Source: Xenococcus sp. PCC 7305
GTDB taxonomy: Bacteria; Cyanobacteriota; Cyanobacteriia; Cyanobacteriales; Xenococcaceae
Assembly (NCBI RefSeq): GCF_000332055.1
Contig: NZ_ALVZ01000220.1
Span: 1-64,000, forward strand
Direction of reading: 5' to 3'
Length of the DNA: 64,000 nt
Made by a program: the position numbers and the translations under genes. This document shows positions 42,102-50,398 of the stretch, piece after piece. The notes beneath the pieces were generated by a model. The model did no database searches and was not told where the DNA came from. It saw nothing but the letters and a program-made list of their open reading frames with translations. Every line of letters starts with the position of its first letter. The stretch's first letter is position 1.

Positions 42102-43187
42102 CTAATCTTTTAAAAGAGGTTGATATAAGCTATCTCTCAGTTGGAATTTCTCGGTCTCGTCCCTCGATAATGGGGAAAGATCAATCAGATAAAACCAAGA
42201 AATCGCAGATAAACTATTACTTTCAATATCCCAAGTCAGGCTCGTATCTTTGCCGATAGTCAAAGGAATATCCGCCAGGGGAAAAAGTTGTTCTCTGATT
42301 TGGGGCGAGTTGAGACTAAAAATTTCTTGAGGGTGAGGCAGGGAAGCATTCGGCTTTAGTCGTCGCAGTTCATAATGAAAAACTCCAGGAGGCCAGATCT
42401 TCAGTAAAGTTGCTTCGTCAGTTATTCTGATCGGAACATGTTCCCCAGCTCCTGCCTTTTCAAAATAAAGACCATCATCGATCGCGATCGCAATATGGTC
42501 GAGATATTCATAGCCCGCAGAACTTCTATGCATCACGAGAATCAGGTCTCCCGGTTGAATTGATTCCCCAGGAATCGGCATTTCCGAAGGTTCCGAAAAA
42601 GCCGAAAGCATCTCAGAATTGGTACGAATTTTCTCCAGCATTAGGCTAGCCTGAGCCATAAAAATTGCAGGTTTGGCCTCAGAATCTTGAGCTGCGCGCA
42701 TAACCTCATAGACCAGTCCCCAACAGTTCATATATAAATATTTTTTAAATTCAGTTTTAGAAGCAGATAGCTCTGCCAACAAATTCCCATCTTGGGGCTT
42801 GAATGTTCTTGTTTCGGGAACAAATCGATGACCATTAAGGGCTTGGATTAAGGGCGGCAAAAAATCCACGAGTTGATAGGAGCGATCGCGATCATAGGAA
42901 ACAGCAGTTTTTGCATCACTCCATCCACTATAGGTATTTTTGAGTAAGATAAAATCCTGTTCAGAAATTTTGCCAAAAACAAAAGATAGTCTCTGTTGCC
43001 AGACTTCCAAGGGACTGCTCTGGTCTGTCTTGGCCAGACATTGATGGGGTATATTTTTCGCCGAGGCAAGTTGCAGTGAGCATGATTGGGCTTGATCGTC
43101 CTGAAGCCGCACAAATTCTGCTTTGGAAGTTTTTGGTATCAAAAGCAAAATCAAGGTGAAACAAAATAGTTGAAAATAAGAAGACAT
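42102..43187 (-). CDS. NlpC/P60-like exported hydrolase, unassigned
   Basis: A 361-residue protein with a signal peptide (FQLFCFTLILLLIPKTSKA). The middle has a probable NlpC/P60 active site: the Cys in LYMNCWGLVYEVMRAA near residue 153, GESIQPGDLILV, and the His in YEYLDHIAIAIDDGLYFEKA near residue 230. CWGLV replaces the usual D-C-S-G-x motif, and the N-terminal 130 residues and C-terminal 100 residues match nothing I recognise. A role in cleaving wall peptides outside the cytoplasm is inference. Confidence 0.65.
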   Translation of the reverse strand: MSSYFQLFCFTLILLLIPKTSKAEFVRLQDDQAQSCSLQLASAKNIPHQCLAKTDQSSPLEVWQQRLSFVFGKISEQDFILLKNTYSGWSDAKTAVSYDRDRSYQLVDFLPPLIQALNGHRFVPETRTFKPQDGNLLAELSASKTEFKKYLYMNCWGLVYEVMRAAQDSEAKPAIFMAQASLMLEKIRTNSEMLSAFSEPSEMPIPGESIQPGDLILVMHRSSAGYEYLDHIAIAIDDGLYFEKAGAGEHVPIRITDEATLLKIWPPGVFHYELRRLKPNASLPHPQEIFSLNSPQIREQLFPLADIPLTIGKDTSLTWDIESNSLSAISWFYLIDLSPLSRDETEKFQLRDSLYQPLLKD

Positions 43188-43313
43188 AATCACAAGATTA
43201 TAATTGTTATGGTCTAGGTAAGGCTGGTTTTAGGTGTTAGAAAAGTCAAATTTTGATTTAACATGAATTTCGATGTGCTTCGGAAAAAATCAAGTTAGAT
43301 TTGGTTAAAATTT

Positions 43314-44327
43314 ATGCTATTACTCACTGGTGATATTGGTGGTACAAAAACAATTCTGCGTTTGGTAGAAGCAGATCCCCAGGATAAGTCTTTTAAATCT
43401 ATTCGAGAGCAGAAATATGTCAGTGCGAGTTTTCCTGATCTAGTTCCCATAGTTGAAGATTTTTTAGCAGCAGGTGAGCAAGAGACCCCAGAATCTGCCT
43501 GTTTTGCGATCGCAGGGCCCGTGATCGATAATAATTGCCGACTTACCAATCTCAGTTGGGACTTAAGCGGTAATAGATTAGAAAAAGAACTCAATATCGG
43601 CAAAGTAAGATTAATCAATGATTTTGCGGCCAATAGTTATGGTGTTCTCGGGCTAAAAGATACGGAGCTTGCAACTATCCAAACTGGAGAAATTAATAAA
43701 AATGCTCCCATAGCAGTCATTGGTGCGGGGACCGGTTTGGGGCAGAGCTTTTTAATTCCTCAAGGAGAAATTTATCAAGTTTTTGCCACCGAAGGAGGAC
43801 ATACTGATTTTGCGCCGCGGAATGATTTAGAATTCGATTTGCTCAAATATTTACAAGCCAAGCTGAATACTAGCCATATTTCGGTTGAAAGAATTGCTTC
43901 TGGTCAGGGTATTATTTCGATTTATCAATTCTTGAGGGATGCTAATTTTGCTGCCGAATCGTCTGCTATTGGTGAATCGATAAGTCGTTGGGAACAAGAA
44001 ACCGCCAAAACCATTGATCCTGCGGCAATTATTTCTCAAGGCGCAGCCAACGGAGATGAGTTATGTGCCAAAACAATGAACATGTTTATCGAAGCCTATG
44101 GCGCAGAAACGGGAAATATGGCATTAAAACTACTTCCTTATGGAGGAATGTATATTGCAGGAGGGATTGCCGCAAAAAACTTATCCTTGATGCAAGATGG
44201 GAATTTTCTGGCTGCCTTTCAAGATAAGGGTCGGATGAAGTCACTTATGGAGCGAATTCCTCTTCATGTGGTTTTAAATTCAGAAGTTGGTCTATTGGGC
44301 GCAATTTTATATCTTCTCAATAGCTAA
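43314..44327 (+). CDS. glk: Glucokinase
   Basis: A 337-residue bacterial glucokinase (Glk family, ROK-unrelated). It has LLTGDIGGTKTILRLVEAD (ATP phosphate loop), FAIAGPVIDNNCRLTNLSWDLSG, LINDFAANSYGV (catalytic Asp), GAGTGLGQSFLI, TEGGHTDFAPR and GGMYIAGGIAAKNL. It phosphorylates glucose to glucose-6-phosphate. It sits upstream of glgC, so both feed glycogen metabolism, though 200 bases separate them. Confidence 0.95.
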   Translation: MLLLTGDIGGTKTILRLVEADPQDKSFKSIREQKYVSASFPDLVPIVEDFLAAGEQETPESACFAIAGPVIDNNCRLTNLSWDLSGNRLEKELNIGKVRLINDFAANSYGVLGLKDTELATIQTGEINKNAPIAVIGAGTGLGQSFLIPQGEIYQVFATEGGHTDFAPRNDLEFDLLKYLQAKLNTSHISVERIASGQGIISIYQFLRDANFAAESSAIGESISRWEQETAKTIDPAAIISQGAANGDELCAKTMNMFIEAYGAETGNMALKLLPYGGMYIAGGIAAKNLSLMQDGNFLAAFQDKGRMKSLMERIPLHVVLNSEVGLLGAILYLLNS

Positions 44328-44526
44328 ACTAGTATTTTAATGAGCGATTAAGGTGAATATTCTTAGATTGATCTTTGGTTGAACATATAAGCTCAGGCTC
44401 GGTTAAAAGCTTTCACCTTCAAGCGATCCCCCATTTTCAACTACTGATTATTAATCCCTAATCTCCAATTCCCGATCCCTGATAAACTTTATCTTGAGAG
44501 ATTTAAGCAGTTGCGAGGTTGGTCTT

Positions 44527-45816
44527 GTGAAAAGAGTATTAGGTATCATTCTAGGAGGAGGCGCGGGCACGCGTTTATACCCTCTAACCAAACTGCGGGC
44601 AAAGCCGGCAGTTCCCCTAGCAAGTAAATATCGTTTAATCGACATTCCAGTTAGTAACTGTATTAATTCAGAGATTCTCAAAATCTATGTTTTAACTCAA
44701 TTTAATTCTGCTTCTCTCAATCGTCATCTAAACCGCAGTTATAACTTTTCTGGATTTAGAGAAGGATTTGTAGAGGTTTTATCGGCACAACAAACTGCTG
44801 AAAGTAAGGATTGGTTTCAAGGAACAGCGGATGCAGTGCGTCAGTACCTCAATCTCCTAAAAGATTGGGATGTAGATGAATATATTATTCTCTCAGGAGA
44901 TCATCTATATCGTATGGACTACAGTAAATTCATCCAACGTCACCGAGATACTAATGCGGATATCACTTTATCGGTAGTGCCCATCGATGAGAAACGTGCT
45001 TCGAGCTTTGGTGTGATGAAAATCAACGATCAAGGTAGGGTTGTTGACTTTTATGAAAAACCCCAAGGTGATGCTCTCCAAAAAATGCAGGTAGATACAA
45101 CTGTTTTAGGATTAACACCCCAAGAAGCTAAAGAGAGTCCTTATATTGCTTCTATGGGAATTTATGTCTTTAAAAAAAATGTTTTGATTGATCTTCTGCA
45201 AGCCAATTTAGAGCAAACTGATTTCGGTAAAGAAATTATTCCTGCCGCAGCGGAAAACCATAATGTTCAAGCATATCTTTTCAAAGGTTATTGGGAAGAT
45301 ATCGGAACTGTTGAGTCTTTTTATGATGCAAATTTAGCTTTAACCGAACAGCCTACACCTGCTTTTAGTTTCTATGACGAAAAAGCCCCTATATATACGC
45401 GTTCTCGGTATTTGCCCCCTAGCAAACTCTTGAATTGTCAAATCACAGAGTCCATGATTGGGGAAGGATCTATTCTTAAAGAATGTCGTGTTCATCATTC
45501 TGTATTGGGCATTCGGACGAGAATCGAAGCCGATTGTACGATCGAAGACACTTTGATTATGGGCGCCGATTTTTATGAGCCCTTTGCCGAAAGAAAATCT
45601 GGTCTACAAAATAATCAAGTTCCCGTGGGAATTGGTGCTGGGAGCACAATCCGCCGGGCTATTATTGATAAAAATGCTCGCATTGGTCGTAATGTCCAGA
45701 TTACCAACAAAGATCGGGTAGAAGAAGCGAAAAGAGAAGACGAAGGTTTTTATATTCGCAATGGAATTGTTGTGGTTATCAAGGGAGCAACTATTCCTGA
45801 CAACACAGTAATTTAA
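44527..45816 (+). CDS. glgC: Glucose-1-phosphate adenylyltransferase
   Basis: A 429-residue ADP-glucose pyrophosphorylase, the committed step of glycogen synthesis. Motifs: [20 protein letters not shown] (GTG start), [57 protein letters not shown] and a C-terminal left-handed beta-helix. I choose the GTG at 44527 with GAGG at 44514-44517, giving the standard length; a TTG at 44494 would add 11 residues. The allosteric 3-PGA-binding lysine regions near both ends look conserved. A HIP1-built terminator follows. Confidence 0.97.
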   Translation: MKRVLGIILGGGAGTRLYPLTKLRAKPAVPLASKYRLIDIPVSNCINSEILKIYVLTQFNSASLNRHLNRSYNFSGFREGFVEVLSAQQTAESKDWFQGTADAVRQYLNLLKDWDVDEYIILSGDHLYRMDYSKFIQRHRDTNADITLSVVPIDEKRASSFGVMKINDQGRVVDFYEKPQGDALQKMQVDTTVLGLTPQEAKESPYIASMGIYVFKKNVLIDLLQANLEQTDFGKEIIPAAAENHNVQAYLFKGYWEDIGTVESFYDANLALTEQPTPAFSFYDEKAPIYTRSRYLPPSKLLNCQITESMIGEGSILKECRVHHSVLGIRTRIEADCTIEDTLIMGADFYEPFAERKSGLQNNQVPVGIGAGSTIRRAIIDKNARIGRNVQITNKDRVEEAKREDEGFYIRNGIVVVIKGATIPDNTVI

Positions 45817-45866
45817 AACAACAAACAATATAACTCAATTTACTTTATTAATTTTTGATGACAATT

Positions 45867-45898
45867 AGCGATCGCATTTACATTGCGATCGCTTTTTT
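45867..45898 (+). terminator. Terminator made from two HIP1 sites
   Basis: AGCGATCGC (45867-45875) and GCGATCGCT (45885-45893) form a perfect 9-bp stem with a 9-base loop, followed by six T. It lies 50 bases after glgC. The two arms are copies of the HIP1 octamer GCGATCGC. Confidence 0.85.
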
Positions 45899-45901
45899 AA
45901 T

Positions 45902-45980
45902 TCCCTTTGCGTCTTTGCTAGGTGCGCGTTCCCTTGCGGATTTCCAATTCCGCGGGGTCGCACCTCTTTGCGCGAGATGC
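45902..45980 (-). repeat. Dispersed repeat interrupted by a second palindromic element
   Basis: The CCCTTTGCGTCTTTGC and CTTTGCGCGAGATGC halves of the dispersed repeat (reverse orientation) are separated by AGGTGCGCG...CGCACCT, a 46-base palindrome-ended insert at 45920-45965. The insert is flanked by CTTTGC on both sides. Confidence 0.7.
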
Positions 45981-46083
45981 TTCCATTACACTTTAGAACG
46001 CGACTTAGTAGAAGACACGATTTCCTCGTCAAGATTGGTGTTAGGTTTTAAGTGGTAGGTTTTAGATTTGAAAAATATTAATA

Positions 46084-47151
46084 ATGTCTAAATGGCTTCT
46101 TCTAATACAACAATTCTCTATTCCTGTTTTGTTCGTTGTAGCTGGCATAGGTTTGGGACTTTATTTTGATAGGAGGGTCCTGAAGCGCTTAAGCGTTTTT
46201 GCCGAAAAAACTGCTTGGAAAGGAGACGATCTAATTATTGATAATGTTAAGGGCATTAGCTTTATTTGGTTTGCTTTAGGTGGTTGTTACCTCGCAAGTG
46301 TTTTCTTAACTTTCCAGGGCGTAGTCGTAATTCATCGTGCTTTATATGCTGTTTTTCTTCTGTCAATCACCCTTTTAGTATCACGATTAGCGGTTAGTTT
46401 TCTTCAGCTCTATAGTAGCCGAGAAGGAACGAGTCCCATGCTTACAACTTTGTTTGAGACTATCACCAAGATTTTGGTGCTCTCGATCGGTATTCTGATT
46501 ACTCTCGAATCACTTAATATTCCGATCGCCCCAATCTTAGCTACTTTGGGGGTAGGTAGTCTTTCTCTGGGTTTGGCACTCAAAGAACCACTAGCCAACC
46601 TAATTTCTGGGATTAATATCATCACTTCCAAAAAAATTAGACCTCAAGACTATATCAAACTGAAAACCGGTGAAGAAGGCTATGTCGTAGATGTTGAGTT
46701 GAAATATACAGTGATTCGAGAAATTACAGGAAATCTGCTGGTAATTCCCAACGCTCAGCTAATTGCTTCAAGTTTTAGAAACTATGCCTTGCCAGAAAAC
46801 AAAATGTTAATCCCCGTGAAAGTCGGTATTAGCTACGATAGTGACTTGGAGAAAGTAGAAACAGTAACGTTGCAAGTAGCCCGAGAAACCCTAGCCGAAG
46901 TTCTGGGAGGAGATGCCGAATACGAGCCTTTTATGCGTTATGAACGTTTCGATTATTTTAGTATTGAGTTCACTGTCTATCTGCAAATTCAAGAGTTTTA
47001 TGATCATTTGATTATTACTCATGAATTCATCAAGCGATTATATAAACGATATCAAAGCGAAAATATTGAAATTCCTTTCCCCATTAAGAACGCCTATATT
47101 GCCAATGAAAAATTAACCCAGACTTTTGATGATAATTCGTCAAATCAGTGA
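46084..47151 (+). CDS. MscS-family mechanosensitive channel
   Basis: A 355-residue channel with about five hydrophobic segments. The pore helix and beta domain are typical: LNIPIAPILATLGVGSLSLGLALKEPLANLISGINIITSKKIRPQDYIKL, followed by EEGYVVDVELKYTVIREITGNLLVIPNAQL. The C-terminal alpha-beta domain carries KVGISYDSDLEKVE. It likely opens under membrane tension to release solutes. It converges on the much larger channel gene at 47212. Confidence 0.92.
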   Translation: MSKWLLLIQQFSIPVLFVVAGIGLGLYFDRRVLKRLSVFAEKTAWKGDDLIIDNVKGISFIWFALGGCYLASVFLTFQGVVVIHRALYAVFLLSITLLVSRLAVSFLQLYSSREGTSPMLTTLFETITKILVLSIGILITLESLNIPIAPILATLGVGSLSLGLALKEPLANLISGINIITSKKIRPQDYIKLKTGEEGYVVDVELKYTVIREITGNLLVIPNAQLIASSFRNYALPENKMLIPVKVGISYDSDLEKVETVTLQVARETLAEVLGGDAEYEPFMRYERFDYFSIEFTVYLQIQEFYDHLIITHEFIKRLYKRYQSENIEIPFPIKNAYIANEKLTQTFDDNSSNQ

Positions 47152-47211
47152 ACAGTTAATTTTTTTATGGGATGGAGAGAACTGATGACTGAGTAAAATT
47201 GAAGAGTATTA

Positions 47212-49134
47212 TCACTCTCGATTTCCCATAAACCAAGCTTTTAGGCGGCTTTTTACGCCCTGCTCTGAATTCGTTGACACAATATTTGTCGTTTCGATAT
47301 TTGTGGTTGCGGCAAGGGCTTCTCCTGTAGATCTTGACTCTTCATCATTTTGGTTCTCAGCAAGAATTTCTTTTGTCAATAATTGTTCTTCATTATTTTG
47401 CGTTTCGACAAAAGTTTTCTCCGCTAATGGTGACTTTTCATCTTGGACTGCGACAAGGACTTCTTCTCTGAGCGGCTCTTGATCATTTTGGATTTCAGTA
47501 ATAACTTCTTCTCTAAATGGAGGCTCTTCATTCCCGCTCCAACTAGGGTAATTATTTTTGAAGTAACGGATTATTTCCTGATAAATTTGACTACAAATAC
47601 GAGTTCCCCGTTTACCATCCTCTAATCTGATGTCATCGACATAAAAGTTTAGCTCAAATTCGACGAAGACGCAATCTTCATCATGGCTAAGTCCTTTCAT
47701 TTTCACTTGAGGTTGTTGCCATTGGCTTCTAATTTGTTTGAATCTTCCTTTGAGCCACTGGAGTAGTTCTAAAACACGATCATCTACCCTGGTTTCTTCT
47801 CGTTCCGGATTAGATATAACTTGCCACAATTTGTTGACTCTTTTGGTCAAAAGATTAATATTACGTTCCCATTGTTCGGAAATAAGATATTGGTCATCAT
47901 AGAGCAAATTGGGGTCTTTTAAGGAAGCTCGATACCATTCTCTGACTAATTCAATTAAGCAATCTTCAGACTTTGTTTCTTTTAAGGTGGTTCCCGAAGA
48001 ATTTTCCTCAAAATCTACAACCACTTTAAATCCAATTAATAATAATATATTCAGGTATTCTTGTTGGATATTGGCAATTTCTTCCTCATTTAAACCTCCT
48101 TTTTCGGCAAATTGGATTGTCAGAATCAGCGATTCTAAAAATGCGCCAATTTCTTCTAGTTTAGAATTGACTTCTTGTTCTGTTAACAATCTCAATTTAC
48201 CAATACTTTGTTGTTCAACAGAAACCCCAGCTAATTCATTTTGGTAAAATTCCTCAATAAATCTTAGTTTCAAATCAATGTCACCTAAGGTATCTGGATG
48301 CGCTAGAATAATTTCTTCCATGATTGTCTTGGCACGATCTAAGTCCCAGGTAACAGGAATTTCAATTGATGTTTCGTAATAATAATAAGAAGTGGGGCGA
48401 CTAAGATTAGTAATATTTTGACCCTGTAATTTACTGTTGGGAATGTAAATGTCACAGTGACTATCAAACATATATAGTTGCGTTACTCTCACCCCAATTT
48501 TTTTGAGCATGCCTAAGGAACCGTCTTCTAGGCACAGGACATCCCCAAATTGAAACGGAGTATCTATTAGGAGCACAATTCCACTAAAAAAGTTGGCTAG
48601 AATATCTTTAATGGCAAAACCGATAATAAAAGTGGCTCCGCCTAAAGTAACCCAGATTCCGGTAAGATCGACCCCAAAAGATTTAAGAACTAATCCCCCA
48701 CCAACAATTAGGATGACGATAGGAGCCGCAGCTTCGATTATGGGCAACAATACATCGTCCCACATGACCTCGGTTTGTTGTGTGTAATCCCTAAGATAGT
48801 AGATAACAACTTTATTTAAAAGCTGAATAAGCCAATAACTAAATACGATGATAAGACTAGCTGTTAGAAGATTTTCCAGACTGGCAATTATCTCGATCGA
48901 GTCTAAGTGGCTGAAGCTAATTTTCAGCGCTAATAGCACAAAAATTGCCAGTGCTGGATAGGCCGAAGTATCTAGAGTAACCAGAGCAATATCTTTTTCA
49001 AATTGGCGAAACAGCGATCGCAATACGTAAAATAAAATTATATATAGTAGAACTGCCCCGACAGCTGCGATGAGCAAGCTAGCGATCACAAAGGCTCCGC
49101 TATTACTTTCAAAAGGGAGAAGTTCTTCTAACAT
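47212..49134 (-). CDS. Large MscS-family channel with acidic C-terminal repeats
   Basis: A 640-residue channel. The core has TM segments, LKSFGVDLTGIWVTLGGATFIIGFAIKDILANFFSGIVLLIDTPFQFGDVL, and LGMLKKIGVRVTQLYMFDSHCDIYIPNSKLQGQNI. A long soluble C-terminal domain follows with extra helices. From about residue 535 to 620 are five degenerate units (EEVITEIQNDQEPLR, EEVLVAVQDEKSPLA, EKTFVETQNNEEQLLT, KEILAENQNDEESRST, GEALAATTNI). These are probably intrinsically disordered. It is the last gene of the nine-gene minus-strand run; STAS and HATPase-type regulators lie directly upstream. Confidence 0.9.
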   Translation of the reverse strand: MLEELLPFESNSGAFVIASLLIAAVGAVLLYIILFYVLRSLFRQFEKDIALVTLDTSAYPALAIFVLLALKISFSHLDSIEIIASLENLLTASLIIVFSYWLIQLLNKVVIYYLRDYTQQTEVMWDDVLLPIIEAAAPIVILIVGGGLVLKSFGVDLTGIWVTLGGATFIIGFAIKDILANFFSGIVLLIDTPFQFGDVLCLEDGSLGMLKKIGVRVTQLYMFDSHCDIYIPNSKLQGQNITNLSRPTSYYYYETSIEIPVTWDLDRAKTIMEEIILAHPDTLGDIDLKLRFIEEFYQNELAGVSVEQQSIGKLRLLTEQEVNSKLEEIGAFLESLILTIQFAEKGGLNEEEIANIQQEYLNILLLIGFKVVVDFEENSSGTTLKETKSEDCLIELVREWYRASLKDPNLLYDDQYLISEQWERNINLLTKRVNKLWQVISNPEREETRVDDRVLELLQWLKGRFKQIRSQWQQPQVKMKGLSHDEDCVFVEFELNFYVDDIRLEDGKRGTRICSQIYQEIIRYFKNNYPSWSGNEEPPFREEVITEIQNDQEPLREEVLVAVQDEKSPLAEKTFVETQNNEEQLLTKEILAENQNDEESRSTGEALAATTNIETTNIVSTNSEQGVKSRLKAWFMGNRE

Positions 49135-49140
49135 AAAGAA

Positions 49141-49494
49141 TTAGTCAATTTCTAGTTTTAAACTAGGTAGGAATTTTTGCAAGTTCTTCAATGACTTAGT
49201 CTGCCAAGACATTTTATTTGAGCCCAAAATCACTAATTGAATTGCTTTTTTTTTGCGTAAACCTAAAACAAATTTTGACAACATACTGATACCAGAACTA
49301 TTAAGAAATTCTAATTTTTTTAGATTTAAAGTCATTTGTTCTGGTTCATCTGCTGCGATTTTATTTAATAGCTCGGCGATAGGGGCATATTCTTTGGGTC
49401 CCTTGAGGCTAAACAAACCGATAAAATCGACTAGGTTGGCATCGGAATCATATTGCACTATGTAATCTTGATCTTTAATTTCTTTAATTGTCAT
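49141..49494 (-). CDS. STAS-domain regulator (slr1659-type)
   Basis: A 117-residue single STAS domain. The phospho-acceptor region is seen as LNLKKLEFLNSSGISMLSKF (Asn65-Ser66-Ser67-Gly68), equivalent to the DSSG of SpoIIAA, with Asn in place of the Asp. A partner-switching kinase would phosphorylate a Ser there and a PP2C phosphatase would reverse it. It lies 60 bases downstream of the HATPase-like gene and seven bases upstream of the large MscS gene, likely in one transcript. Confidence 0.9.
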   Translation of the reverse strand: MTIKEIKDQDYIVQYDSDANLVDFIGLFSLKGPKEYAPIAELLNKIAADEPEQMTLNLKKLEFLNSSGISMLSKFVLGLRKKKAIQLVILGSNKMSWQTKSLKNLQKFLPSLKLEID

Positions 49495-49556
49495 AATACT
49501 TAAAAGTTTTTAGAATTTTTCTTTAATTATTTCAATAAATTGTTTATTTCCTCATC

Positions 49557-50162
49557 TTATACTTTTATTTGCACCATCGTAGTTACAGTTAAAATCTGAG
49601 GCCGGACACTGACTGTTTCAAATTTCCAACCTAGTTTGGCTGAGTAATCATTAATCATGGTTAAATAACCCAATCCTGATGATTCGGTGTCCTCTTGCTC
49701 AAGAGTTTGTTCGACTTGGCTAACATATAATTCTTCAGGATCACAAGCAAGTAAGTTAACTAAAAAGATTTGAAATTTTTCCTGGGCTTCTATGCTAAGG
49801 CTATTTGTAGTGTGAAGTGTTATCGTGATCTCGGAGCTTTCATTGGAGCTATTCTCTAGAATATAAATTGCAAATTTGACCTTCATGTTGCTTTCTAAAA
49901 AATGAAATTTCATCGCATTTTCTAGCAACTCATTAGATAGGTAGATAACTGAACTCTTCGCCTCCTCAATTCTGCGATCGCCATCAGTCTCATTTTCATC
50001 TATTGGCAAAAAAGCAGAGAAATAATCAGCAATAAATTGAGCAGATATCCGATTGATCGACCATCTTTTCCTGACGCAATGAGCTGTGGGACTAAAGATA
50101 ATCTCCAAAGAATCTCTTACATAAGGTAATACATCGAAGAATTCCCCAAACAGTTTGGGCAT
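49557..50162 (-). CDS. HATPase-like regulator (slr1658-type)
   Basis: A 201-residue protein with a degenerate GHKL ATPase pattern: VIYLSNELLENAMKFHFLES (N box) and SSGLGYLTMINDYSAKLGWKFE (G-box-like). The N-terminal half includes FSPTAHCVRKRWSINRISAQFIADYFS. The family is found next to STAS slr1659-type proteins and is likely the kinase or anti-factor part of a partner-switching pair. It begins 240 bases downstream of the large kinase-GGDEF gene. ATP binding here is inferred. Confidence 0.85.
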   Translation of the reverse strand: MPKLFGEFFDVLPYVRDSLEIIFSPTAHCVRKRWSINRISAQFIADYFSAFLPIDENETDGDRRIEEAKSSVIYLSNELLENAMKFHFLESNMKVKFAIYILENSSNESSEITITLHTTNSLSIEAQEKFQIFLVNLLACDPEELYVSQVEQTLEQEDTESSGLGYLTMINDYSAKLGWKFETVSVRPQILTVTTMVQIKV

Positions 50163-50398
50163 TTTTGAACCTCTTAAAATAAATTTATTACTGGTTCCGT
50201 ATTATTAAAGTAATATTATCAACAACTGGCTGCTGAATTTTATGATTTCTAGTATTCCCTAATATAAATTTAAATTATTATTTCAATTTATTGCTGTTTG
50301 AGGATCTGACCTTGTTGATCCTCAAAGATTTTTTGTTTGCCAATATTTGTTCGGACATCATTAGAAATCTAAATTATAGTATCCATATTCTTTCCTCC

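Noticed and set aside
45855-46058. A 67-codon plus-strand frame after glgC
   Set aside because: It reads through the HIP1 terminator and two nested repeat elements, so the coding capacity is accidental.
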